Shown in pieces: positions 1 to 7,018 of a stretch of DNA of 64,000 bases (positions are counted from its first letter, which is position 1; each line of letters starts with the position of its first letter). Location: the NCBI RefSeq assembly GCF_009728735.1, contig NZ_CP024636.1, positions 2,185,720 through 2,249,719 on the forward strand. Direction: 5' to 3'. Both the position numbers and the translations under genes were made by a program. This stretch comes from Pantoea phytobeneficialis (lineage in GTDB: Bacteria > Pseudomonadota > Gammaproteobacteria > Enterobacterales > Enterobacteriaceae). The notes beneath the pieces were generated by a model. That model was not told where the DNA came from, ran no database searches, and saw only the letters and a list, made by a program, of their open reading frames with translations.

Positions 1-453
1 CGTATGTGTGTCGAGAACATTGGCCGTCTGCGTCAGGCCTGCGATCGCTACGCCATGCCGTTAATGATTGAGCCACTGGTGATGGCCCCGGCCGGACAAG
101 GTGCCGCTTACGGTTCGCTGGGCGATGTCGAAAAAATCGTGCCGCTGGTGCGACTGGCGCGTGAACTCGGTGCGGATATTGTCAAAGCCGACCCCACCGA
201 TAACGTGGAAGACTTTCACCGTGTGGTAGAAGCCGCTCGCTGCCCAACGCTGGTACGCGGCGGCGGAAAAGGTGAGCTGGGCGCAGTGCTGCAAAAAAGT
301 GCCGCGCTGATGGCGCAAGGGGCCAGCGGCATGGTCTACGGACGCAACGTTTATCAGCACGATAATCCATCACGGGTGGTGAAAGCGCTGATGGCGATCA
401 TTCATCAGGGCGCGAGTGGCCCGGATGCGCTGGAGATTTATCAGCAGGGGTAA
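1..453 (+). CDS. DeoC/LsrF/class I fructose-bisphosphate aldolase family protein (5' partial)
   Basis: The reading frame is open from the first base, so the true start lies outside the window; the ATG at 4 is probably internal. What remains is the C-terminal half of a TIM-barrel Schiff-base aldolase. The motif IVKADPTDN carries the expected lysine on a late beta strand. It is followed by TLVRGGGKG and GMVYGRNVYQHDNP, the phosphate-binding ends of strands 7 and 8 in LsrF-like and archaeal-type class I aldolases. The substrate cannot be told from this fragment. It could be a sugar-phosphate aldolase of a carbohydrate operon lying upstream. The next gene follows 63 bp later on the same strand and may be co-transcribed. 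Confidence 0.8.
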   Translation, partial: RMCVENIGRLRQACDRYAMPLMIEPLVMAPAGQGAAYGSLGDVEKIVPLVRLARELGADIVKADPTDNVEDFHRVVEAARCPTLVRGGGKGELGAVLQKSAALMAQGASGMVYGRNVYQHDNPSRVVKALMAIIHQGASGPDALEIYQQG

Positions 454-516
454 GGGTTTGCAGCGGGTTGAAATGCATGTATAAACAATCATCTACCTGA
501 TGAAAGGATCGGCAAC

Positions 517-846
517 ATGCAGATTAACCAGTTACCTTTTGGCATTACCCAATGGGATCAGATTGAACCGGAAACCCACCCCGGCGATCGCGGCTTTGCG
601 TTGTGGCGTACCCAACGTTTCAACGATATTCGTGTGCGCATGGTGGAATACTCGCCGGGGTATCTGGCCGATCACTGGTGTCTGAAGGGACATATTTTGC
701 TGTGTCTGGAAGGGGAAATGGTGACAGAACTGGAAGATGGTCGCCGTTTTACCCTGACGCCTGGCGTCAGTTATCAGGTGGCGGATAATGCCGAAGCGCA
801 CCGTTCCTCAACGGAAACCGGGGCGAAGCTGTTTATCGTTGATTGA
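517..846 (+). CDS. DHCW-motif cupin fold protein
   Basis: A 109-residue single-domain cupin. The metal-site region reads YLADHWCLKGHILLCLEGE, the signature that gives the DHCW-motif cupin family its name. The second cupin motif region near GVSYQVADNAEAHRSS supplies another histidine. The start is supported by GAAAGGATC about 9 bp before ATG 517. There is no signal peptide, so it is presumably cytoplasmic. Family members have no firmly established reaction; small cupins of this sort often act as isomerases or sugar-binding proteins. It lies downstream of the aldolase gene, which suggests a shared carbohydrate role, but that is inference. Confidence 0.82.
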   Translation: MQINQLPFGITQWDQIEPETHPGDRGFALWRTQRFNDIRVRMVEYSPGYLADHWCLKGHILLCLEGEMVTELEDGRRFTLTPGVSYQVADNAEAHRSSTETGAKLFIVD

Positions 847-858
847 TGCCATTATCCC

Positions 859-954
859 GTAGCGGCGCGATTTATCGCGCAAATCCGTGCGCGATTTATC
901 GTGCAAATCCGTGCGCGTTGTGAGAAAAATCCGCGCGATAAATCGCGCCGCTAC
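859..954. repeat. REP-like dispersed palindrome (complete, bipartite)
   Basis: It begins with GTAGCGGCGCGATTTATCGC and ends with its inverse, GCGATAAATCGCGCCGCTAC. An internal partial duplicate (GCGCGATTTATCGTGC) sits between the arms. It lies between the 3' ends of two convergent genes. It is the fullest single example of a family that recurs throughout the window. Confidence 0.85.
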
Positions 955-966
955 GTGATGAAATAC

Positions 967-2226
967 TTAAGGTTGAGTTGCCAGCGCGTAAGCCGCTGTC
1001 AAATCCAGACGTTGCCAGAATGACTGCTCCGCATTGCCGGAAAGCGGATAACCGCCGGGCAGTGCCGATTTCACCATCAACGCGCGCCGTTGCGCAGCAG
1101 ACAATTGTGGCAGCGCGGTTTTCAGCAGCACTTCAGCCCCGGCAGGTACCGTCACCGCGACATGTTTGCCGGTTGTTTGCGGCAGGTTGTAGCTCAGGGT
1201 GAAACGGTAAAATCGTTTCATCTGCGGTGACCGATATGGATCATCCTTGCCGGTACTGCGCGCGCACTCCGCCAGTGAGGTGCCACACTCTTTCTCCAGC
1301 GCCGCACGCAGTTGCTCGCGAGCTTCACTGAACAATCCCTGATAGCGGGCATCGTTGAGATAATTCGCCACATTGCGTTCCGCCACCATGCGTGAACCCA
1401 TCACGTCGAGGGGGTAATGCACCCCCAGCACCAGACGCGAGTAACCGTAACGCGCACCACGGGTGACCAGCGCTTCGAAACGCTCCGGCACCATCTCCGC
1501 CAGCAACAGCGCATCGGTATAACCGGTATTGGTATGCCCGCTCGGGAAAGAACCGCCCTCGGCGGTGTACGGGTGGTTATCCTTCACCACCACATCGTCC
1601 GGCACCAGGTGAATGGTGTTGCCTTGATGCAGGAACGGACGCGGATAGTTGAAGTGTTTTTTCGCCGCACTGGTGCTGACTTCGCTGGCTTTAATCAGCG
1701 CCGCCGCTTTGCCCAGTTCTCCTTTGTCATAGGCGGTCAGAAAGGCTTTTCCGAGGCGCGGGCCAAGCGCATCGGCGAGGAAATAGAGATGGTTGATACC
1801 TTCGGCATCAGCCAGCGCCTGATGGCGTGTGCCCTGCGTGGCATTCAGGTTGATTTGGGTGACGGTGGCGCGGTTCGCATCCAGTACGCTGGCTGGCAGC
1901 GAACTAAACCCCGCCAGCAGCGCGATACCCGCCTGCTGATTGGCTTTGGTCTGGAAATCGTAGCCACTGCTTTTCAGCCAGGCGTAATCCGCCTGCGTGG
2001 GGGATTGTTTGGCTTTTTCCAGCAGATTACGTGTGAGCTGCGGGTTGTTACCCTGTAACGCCGCACGCAACGCTTGTTGCATCTGCTGTTCAAGATCGTT
2101 GTAACCTGCCTGAGCAGAACCGATGGAAGTCTGACTGGCGAGCGCAGCGGCGTCCGGCAGTGAGAGCGCCTGCGCCTGCTGCGCCAGCAGCAGCAGGGCT
2201 GCGATCAGAGTGAAGCGGGTTTTCAT
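967..2226 (-). CDS. Secreted PAP2-family acid phosphatase
   Basis: A 419-residue protein with a Sec signal peptide (MKTRFTLIAALLLLAQQAQA). It has the full vanadium-haloperoxidase/PAP2 active-site triad. The K-x6-RP motif is at residues 189-197 (KKHFNYPRP), the PSGHT motif at 228-232, and the SR-x5-H-x3-D motif at 263-274 (SRLVLGVHYPLD). This makes it a periplasmic or exported class-A-like phosphomonoesterase. At 419 residues it is much longer than PhoN/PhoC (about 250), with an extra N-terminal helical region (residues 20-180) and a C-terminal extension after 290. The substrate cannot be deduced. It stands alone between two repeats or small genes. The family call is firm; the subclass is not. 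Confidence 0.9.
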   Translation of the reverse strand: MKTRFTLIAALLLLAQQAQALSLPDAAALASQTSIGSAQAGYNDLEQQMQQALRAALQGNNPQLTRNLLEKAKQSPTQADYAWLKSSGYDFQTKANQQAGIALLAGFSSLPASVLDANRATVTQINLNATQGTRHQALADAEGINHLYFLADALGPRLGKAFLTAYDKGELGKAAALIKASEVSTSAAKKHFNYPRPFLHQGNTIHLVPDDVVVKDNHPYTAEGGSFPSGHTNTGYTDALLLAEMVPERFEALVTRGARYGYSRLVLGVHYPLDVMGSRMVAERNVANYLNDARYQGLFSEAREQLRAALEKECGTSLAECARSTGKDDPYRSPQMKRFYRFTLSYNLPQTTGKHVAVTVPAGAEVLLKTALPQLSAAQRRALMVKSALPGGYPLSGNAEQSFWQRLDLTAAYALATQP

Positions 2227-2301
2227 TATTTTCCCCTGTTATCAGAATATTACCTTGCCGGGGAAACACGCTAACACCCTGTTATGACAGTTTTATTTCA
2301 G

Positions 2302-2541
2302 TTAACGACACTGGCTGGCACAGTTTTGTACACAAATTTGTGCCAGCGAGCCACATGCGCCGTTTTTGTCGTTGTTGCATTGTGACTGCTGGATATAACA
2401 ATTCTGCTGACAGGCCGACACATCGCATTTCGCCGCCGCAGGCGTGAGCTGCGGGATCGGGGATTTGCCTTCTGGTTGCCAGCGGGTTTGAGCAGCTGCG
2501 CCAATGCTGACGAGCAGCAGCAACAGGATGGTCCACTTCAT
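2302..2541 (-). CDS. Small secreted eight-cysteine protein, unrecognised
   Basis: A 79-residue protein with an N-terminal signal peptide (MKWTILLLLLVSIGAAAQ) and a mature part with exactly eight cysteines. Their spacing is C-x4-C-x3-C-x6-C-x7-C-x6-C-x3-C-x3-C, which implies up to four disulfides in the periplasm or outside the cell. The upstream sequence GAGGGTAAGGCG before ATG is an acceptable ribosome site. I do not recognise the family. The regular CX3C pairs resemble the layout of small disulfide-stapled helical hairpins. It lies upstream of the acid phosphatase gene on the same strand (about 75 bp) and could share its transcript. Function unknown. Confidence 0.72.
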   Translation of the reverse strand: MKWTILLLLLVSIGAAAQTRWQPEGKSPIPQLTPAAAKCDVSACQQNCYIQQSQCNNDKNGACGSLAQICVQNCASQCR

Positions 2542-2580
2542 CGCCTTACCCTCGTGTGGTTAATCGGAAAGAGTATGGCT

Positions 2581-2647
2581 GTCGCGGCGCGATTTATCGC
2601 AGGCTTTTTGTCGTTGTGCGATATTGCGCGATAAATCGCGCCGCTAC
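2581..2647. repeat. REP-like dispersed palindrome
   Basis: The left arm GTCGCGGCGCGATTTATCGC has one change from the family consensus. The right arm is GCGCGATAAATCGCGCCGC followed by TAC. The loop is AT/GT-rich. It sits between two divergently transcribed genes, which is unusual for this family because most copies here are at gene ends. Confidence 0.82.
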
Positions 2648-2747
2648 GAATGAAACCATTGATTCACACCTCAGCAAGAATTGAACCAATACGGTGCAAG
2701 CTGATGATGCATCGTTGTGCAGCCTTGTGAAATTACCCTGATATAAA

Positions 2748-2761
2748 TTGATTAATATCAA
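2748..2761. promoter_or_regulatory. Perfect FNR-consensus box upstream of hpxO
   Basis: TTGATTAATATCAA matches TTGAT-N4-ATCAA at every fixed position. It lies 91 bp before the hpxO ATG at 2853. FNR itself is encoded at 60773 in this window. Whether it activates or represses cannot be read from the sequence. Confidence 0.55.
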
Positions 2762-2852
2762 TAAATATCAGCGCATTGCTGCCTGGGAACCTGACCTTCC
2801 GTTATTGGTACAAAAGTTGCAAGCTTGTTCCGGTATAGCAAAGGAGAAGGTT

Positions 2853-4010
2853 ATGAAAGCGATTGTGATTGGTGCCGGTATCGGCGGGATGAGCGCGGCA
2901 ATTGCGCTGGAAAAAGCAGGCTTTACCACTGCCGTGTTTGAAGCGGTCAAAGAGATGAAACCGGTAGGCGCAGCCATTTCAATCTGGCCCAATGGGGTGA
3001 AGTGTCTCAATGCGCTGGGTATGAAAGCGTCCCTGCGGGCGCTGGGCGGCAATATGGCGTTTATGGCCTACAACGATGCCCATAGCGGCGCTACCCTGAC
3101 CCGCTTTAGCATGGATCCGCTGGTGCAGCAGGTTGGCGAACATCCTTACCCGGTCGCACGCGCCGAGTTGCAGGCAATGCTGATTGATACTTATGGCCGT
3201 TCACGCATTGGCTTCGGCAAGCGCGTCACCCAGGTTGAGCAGACCGCCACTGGCGTGACGGCATGGTTTGATGATGGCAGCCAGCAGCAAGCTGATTTCC
3301 TGATTGCCGCCGACGGCACCCATTCGGTCATTCGCCATTACGTGCTGGGCGAAAGCGTCGAACGTCGCTATGCCGGTTACGTTAACTGGAACGGGCTGGT
3401 GACCATTGACGAAAGCATCGCTCCGGCGGATCAGTGGACCACCTTTGTCGGCGAAGGCAAACGTGTTTCGCTGATGCCGGTGAGCGGCAACCGTTTTTAC
3501 TTCTTCTTTGATGTACCGTTGCCGAAAGGTTTGCCGGAAGATCGCAGCACGTTGAAAGACGATCTGCGTGGTTACTTTGCTGGCTGGGCCGATCCGGTGC
3601 AGCGACTGATCGATGCGATCAACCCGGAAACCACCAACCGCGTGGAGATTCACGATATCGAACCTTTCAGCCAGTTCGTCAAAGGGCGGGTGGCGCTGCT
3701 GGGCGATGCGGCGCACAGCACGACGCCGGATATCGGTCAGGGCGGTTGTGCGGCGATGGAAGACGCGATCGTGCTGGCGCAGACGCTGGCGGCACATTCG
3801 CTGGGGATTGAGGATGGCTTACTGCGTTACCAGGCGCGTCGGGTGGAGCGCACGAAAGATCTGGTGCTGAAGGCGCGTAAGCGTTGTGACGTTACCCACG
3901 CCAAAGATGCAGCGATTACCGCCGCATGGTATCAGGAACTGAAAAATGAAACCGGCGAGCGCGTGCTCGCCGGGATGTGCGACACCATTGAAGGCGGCCC
4001 GCTGGGTTGA
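2853..4010 (+). CDS. hpxO: FAD-dependent urate hydroxylase HpxO
   Basis: A 385-residue group A flavoprotein monooxygenase, the length of Klebsiella HpxO. It oxidises urate with O2 and NADH to 5-hydroxyisourate. Visible motifs are the N-terminal dinucleotide fold VIGAGIGGMSAAIALEKAG (residues 5-23) and the second FAD motif LGDAAHSTTPDIGQGG around D285. An upstream in-frame ATG at 2748 exists, but AAGGAGAAGG sits just before ATG 2853 and the Rossmann motif begins at residue 5, so 2853 is chosen. The gene stands alone, but the xanthine dehydrogenase operon that makes urate is about 2 kb away. The enzyme needs O2, and a perfect FNR box lies upstream. The call is by family resemblance; other aromatic hydroxylases share the fold. 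Confidence 0.87.
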   Translation: MKAIVIGAGIGGMSAAIALEKAGFTTAVFEAVKEMKPVGAAISIWPNGVKCLNALGMKASLRALGGNMAFMAYNDAHSGATLTRFSMDPLVQQVGEHPYPVARAELQAMLIDTYGRSRIGFGKRVTQVEQTATGVTAWFDDGSQQQADFLIAADGTHSVIRHYVLGESVERRYAGYVNWNGLVTIDESIAPADQWTTFVGEGKRVSLMPVSGNRFYFFFDVPLPKGLPEDRSTLKDDLRGYFAGWADPVQRLIDAINPETTNRVEIHDIEPFSQFVKGRVALLGDAAHSTTPDIGQGGCAAMEDAIVLAQTLAAHSLGIEDGLLRYQARRVERTKDLVLKARKRCDVTHAKDAAITAAWYQELKNETGERVLAGMCDTIEGGPLG

Positions 4011-4038
4011 TCCTCTCCCCCCGCTGGCATAATGCACT

Positions 4039-4078
4039 CGTCCTTCTCCCGCTTGCGGGAGAAGGACGGGATGAGGGC
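4039..4078. repeat. Second dispersed repeat type (TTCTCCCGC palindrome)
   Basis: A 14-bp-arm palindrome, CGTCCTTCTCCCGC-tt-GCGGGAGAAGGACG, followed by GGATGAGGGC. An inverted copy of the same element, including the CCCTCATCCCG flank, is at 32541-32576. It lies just after the hpxO stop codon and may serve as its terminator. Confidence 0.7.
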
Positions 4079-4096
4079 AACCGCACGCGCTGAACC

Positions 4097-4114
4097 GATA
4101 AATCGCGCCGCTAC
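4097..4114. repeat. Half copy of the REP-like palindrome
   Basis: GATAAATCGCGCCGCTAC is the right arm of the family only. It overlaps the last codon of the dcp reading frame by a few bases. Confidence 0.6.
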
Positions 4115-6159
4115 GACGACAATCCGCGGTTTTTCAGCATCGGGCCGATTTCCGGCGCTTTGCCGCGCCAGGCCAGCCACAGATACTGCAAATCGGTGCT
4201 GTTGCCGCGCGACAAAATCTGCTCGCGGAATCGCTGCCCATTTTCGCGGGTTAAGCCGCCCCGCTCCTCAAACGCCTGATAGCCATCGTCAGCCAGCATT
4301 TGCGTCCAGATATAGGCGTAATAACCTGCGGCATAGCCGCCGCCCCAGATATGGCGGAAATAGCTGGAACGGTAGCGCGGTGGCACCGCACTCAGCGCGA
4401 TATTCTCCGCAGCCAGCGCTTGCAGCTCGAAATGGCTGACATCTTCCGGGTTATCCGTCGTGGTCAACGAATGCCATTGCAGGTCGAGCAGTGCCGCCGC
4501 CAGCAGCTCGGTCATGTCATAACCTTTGTTGAACGTTGCCGCACGCACCATTTTTTCGCGCAGTTCGGCAGGCATGGGTTCCCCACTTTGATAGTGGCGG
4601 GCATAGTTGGCAAACACCTGCGGGTTACTGGCCCAGTGTTCGTTAATCTGCGACGGAAATTCGACAAAATCGCGCGGTGTCGCGGTACCGGAAATGCTGA
4701 CATAACGCTGCGACGCGAACAAACCATGCAACGCGTGACCAAACTCGTGGAACAAGGTGATGACTTCGTCCCAGCTCAGCAACGCAGGTTGACCACTGGC
4801 GGGTTTGGTGTAGTTGCACACGTTGTAAATCACCGGTTTGGTGTCGAGCAGCGTCGACTGATCGACAAAATTGCTCATCCACGCGCCACCGCTTTTGTTA
4901 TCGCGCTTGAAGAAATCGGTGTAGAACAACGCCAGTGGCGTGTCGTCTGCATCAAAAATTTCATACACACGCACATCAGGGTGGTAGACCGGCAGATCGT
5001 GGCGTTCGCTGAAGCGAATGCCAAACAGCTGACTGGCCGCCCAGAACACCCCTTTCTCCAGCACGTTTTCCAGCGCAAAATACGGGCGAATCTGGCTTTC
5101 ATCCAGGTCATATTTGGCTTTACGCACCTGCTCAGCGTAGAAATTCCAGTCCCAGGCGCGCAGCGGAAAACTGTGATGGGCCTGTTCAATCGCCTGCTGG
5201 ATATCCGCCGCTTCACGTTCAGCGCGTTCACGCGCCGCGGGTACGATGTTGCGCATAAAACTGAACGCGGCTTCCGGGGTCTTCGCCATCTGATCCTGCA
5301 ACCCCCACTCGGCATAGGTTTTAAAGCCGAGCAGGCTGGCGCGCTGCGCACGTAACTGCGCCATCCGCAGCACCAGCGCGCGGGTGTCGTTATCGTCGCC
5401 CTGCTCACACCGTGACAGCGCACGCTGGAACAACGCTTCACGCGTGGCGCGTACGCTCAGTGACTGCAACGCGGGCTGTTGAGTGGTGTTCTGCAATGGG
5501 ATCAACCACTCGCCAGATAAGCCGCGCGCCTCAGCCGCTGCCTTAGCGTGAGCCAGTTCTTCGGCACTCAACCCAGCCAGCGCTGCGGGGTCGCTGACGG
5601 TATACGCCCCCATTTTGGAGGCCGCCAGCAGGCGGTTACCAAATTTGGTGCCGAGCGTCGCCAGCTCCTGATTGCAGGCGCGCAGTTGCGCTTTATCTGC
5701 GTCATTCAGTGCGGCACCGGCCAGTTTAAAATGTTGCCAGGTGACTTCCGTCAGCCGCATCGCTTCCGCATCCGGGCAGAGTGAACCCCGATGCTGATAA
5801 ACATAATCCAGTCGGCTGAACAATTGGCTGTTGAGGGTGATCTCATCGGTCAGCGCGGTCAGTTTAGGGGTGATCAACTCATCAATGTCCTGGAGTCGTT
5901 CGCTGGTATTGGCTGAGGTCATGGCACCAAACACCAGGTTGACACGACTGAGCAGTTGGCCACTGCGCTCCAGCGCCTCATAGGTATTTTCGAAGCTGGC
6001 AGGCTCTGGATTGCTGGCGATCGCCGCGACTTCCCGGCGTTTTTCGTCAATGCCGGCTTCCAGCGCCGGGCGAAAATCGTCTTCCTGAATAAGGTCAAAC
6101 GGTGGGGTTTGATACGGTAAGGTGCTGGCAGTGAAGAAAGGATTGGCTCTTGAATTCAT
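4111..6159 (-). CDS. dcp: Peptidyl-dipeptidase Dcp (M3 metallopeptidase)
   Basis: At 682 residues it has the length of E. coli Dcp (681). It removes dipeptides from the C-terminus of oligopeptides. The thermolysin-like zinc motif is HEFGH, with H471, E472 and H475. The third ligand is expected in the downstream helix around EFPSQINEHWA. There is no signal peptide. The enzyme acts in cytoplasmic (or possibly periplasmic) peptide turnover. It is read in the same direction as xdhC, which ends 82 bp upstream of its start, but a separate promoter in that gap is likely because the functions are unrelated. A half-repeat touches its stop codon. Confidence 0.95.
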   Translation of the reverse strand: MNSRANPFFTASTLPYQTPPFDLIQEDDFRPALEAGIDEKRREVAAIASNPEPASFENTYEALERSGQLLSRVNLVFGAMTSANTSERLQDIDELITPKLTALTDEITLNSQLFSRLDYVYQHRGSLCPDAEAMRLTEVTWQHFKLAGAALNDADKAQLRACNQELATLGTKFGNRLLAASKMGAYTVSDPAALAGLSAEELAHAKAAAEARGLSGEWLIPLQNTTQQPALQSLSVRATREALFQRALSRCEQGDDNDTRALVLRMAQLRAQRASLLGFKTYAEWGLQDQMAKTPEAAFSFMRNIVPAARERAEREAADIQQAIEQAHHSFPLRAWDWNFYAEQVRKAKYDLDESQIRPYFALENVLEKGVFWAASQLFGIRFSERHDLPVYHPDVRVYEIFDADDTPLALFYTDFFKRDNKSGGAWMSNFVDQSTLLDTKPVIYNVCNYTKPASGQPALLSWDEVITLFHEFGHALHGLFASQRYVSISGTATPRDFVEFPSQINEHWASNPQVFANYARHYQSGEPMPAELREKMVRAATFNKGYDMTELLAAALLDLQWHSLTTTDNPEDVSHFELQALAAENIALSAVPPRYRSSYFRHIWGGGYAAGYYAYIWTQMLADDGYQAFEERGGLTRENGQRFREQILSRGNSTDLQYLWLAWRGKAPEIGPMLKNRGLSS

Positions 6160-6241
6160 TATCGCTCCTGATCATCAGCAACGCCGGAGCAAGCCCCGGC
6201 GGAATGTTTCTATCCTGGCAGTTTCAGCGCGTCTCAACAAC

Positions 6242-7018
6242 TCACGTCTGCCGCTGATAAACACTGATGATCTCACCCGCCACCGCTACGGCTATTTCGG
6301 CGGGTAGCTTCCCTTTGACATCCGGCAACCCCAACGGACAACGCAGGCGCGCCAGCGTATCTGCCGCAATACCTTTACCTTCGAGCCGGTAACGGAAGCG
6401 TTGTGCTTTGGTTTCTGAACCAATCACCCCGGCATAACGAAAGTCGCCGCGTCGCAGGATGGCTTCGCTCAACGCCAGGTCGAGCGGATGATGATGGGTC
6501 ATCACCACAAAATAGCTGCCTGGGGCGGCTTCCGCCACGCAGTCCAGTGGGTCATCCACCTGACATACCGTGACGCCTTCCGGCACGTTGCGGAACTGTG
6601 CCGCACGGCTGTCAATCCAGGTTATGTGACAGGGTAACGTCGCCAATAGCTGCACCAGCGCCTGCCCGACATGCCCGGCACCGTACACCTGAATTTCTGG
6701 TTGTTGCTGCATCAGCGGTTCAAACAAAATGGTCGCCATGCCGCCACAACACTGACCGAGCCGCGCGCCCAGCGCGAACTCTTCCGTATGCGGTGCAGCG
6801 CGCTGCTGCTGCAACATCTCGCGAGCCTGAGCGATACATTGATACTCCAGATGGCCGCCGCCGATGGTGAGAAAACTGTCACTGGCGGTGACCACCATTT
6901 TGCTGCCGCTGTCACGCGGCACCGAACCGCGCTCGCTCAGCACGGTGACCAGCACACAACTTTCCCGTTTTTCCCGCAGGCGATGCAGCACGCTAATCCA
7001 GTCATGGTAGATCATCAT
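6242..7018 (-). CDS. xdhC: Xanthine dehydrogenase accessory protein XdhC
   Basis: A 258-residue XdhC/CoxI family chaperone. The family binds molybdenum cofactor, supports its sulfuration and delivers it to the large XDH subunit. The GQCCGG motif is at residues 89-94, and a C-terminal Rossmann segment starts VYGAGHVGQA (111-120). The start is the ATG pair at 7018/7015, preceded by CAGGAGCGG. A longer frame reaching to 7144 would lie wholly inside xdhB. It overlaps the end of xdhB by 14-17 bp, so the two are translationally coupled in the guaD-xdhABC operon. Confidence 0.9.
   Translation of the reverse strand: MMIYHDWISVLHRLREKRESCVLVTVLSERGSVPRDSGSKMVVTASDSFLTIGGGHLEYQCIAQAREMLQQQRAAPHTEEFALGARLGQCCGGMATILFEPLMQQQPEIQVYGAGHVGQALVQLLATLPCHITWIDSRAAQFRNVPEGVTVCQVDDPLDCVAEAAPGSYFVVMTHHHPLDLALSEAILRRGDFRYAGVIGSETKAQRFRYRLEGKGIAADTLARLRCPLGLPDVKGKLPAEIAVAVAGEIISVYQRQT

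Noticed and set aside
1417-2058. 213-residue plus-strand frame
   Set aside because: It is antisense to the PAP2 phosphatase, whose active-site motifs are complete, so this is a shadow frame of high-GC coding DNA. Similar frames opposite dcp, aldA and pepT were discarded for the same reason.
2748-2852. N-terminal extension of hpxO from ATG 2748
   Set aside because: The extension has no ribosome site, coincides with an FNR-type palindrome, and the FAD motif sits at the protein start only when ATG 2853, behind AAGGAGAAGG, is used.
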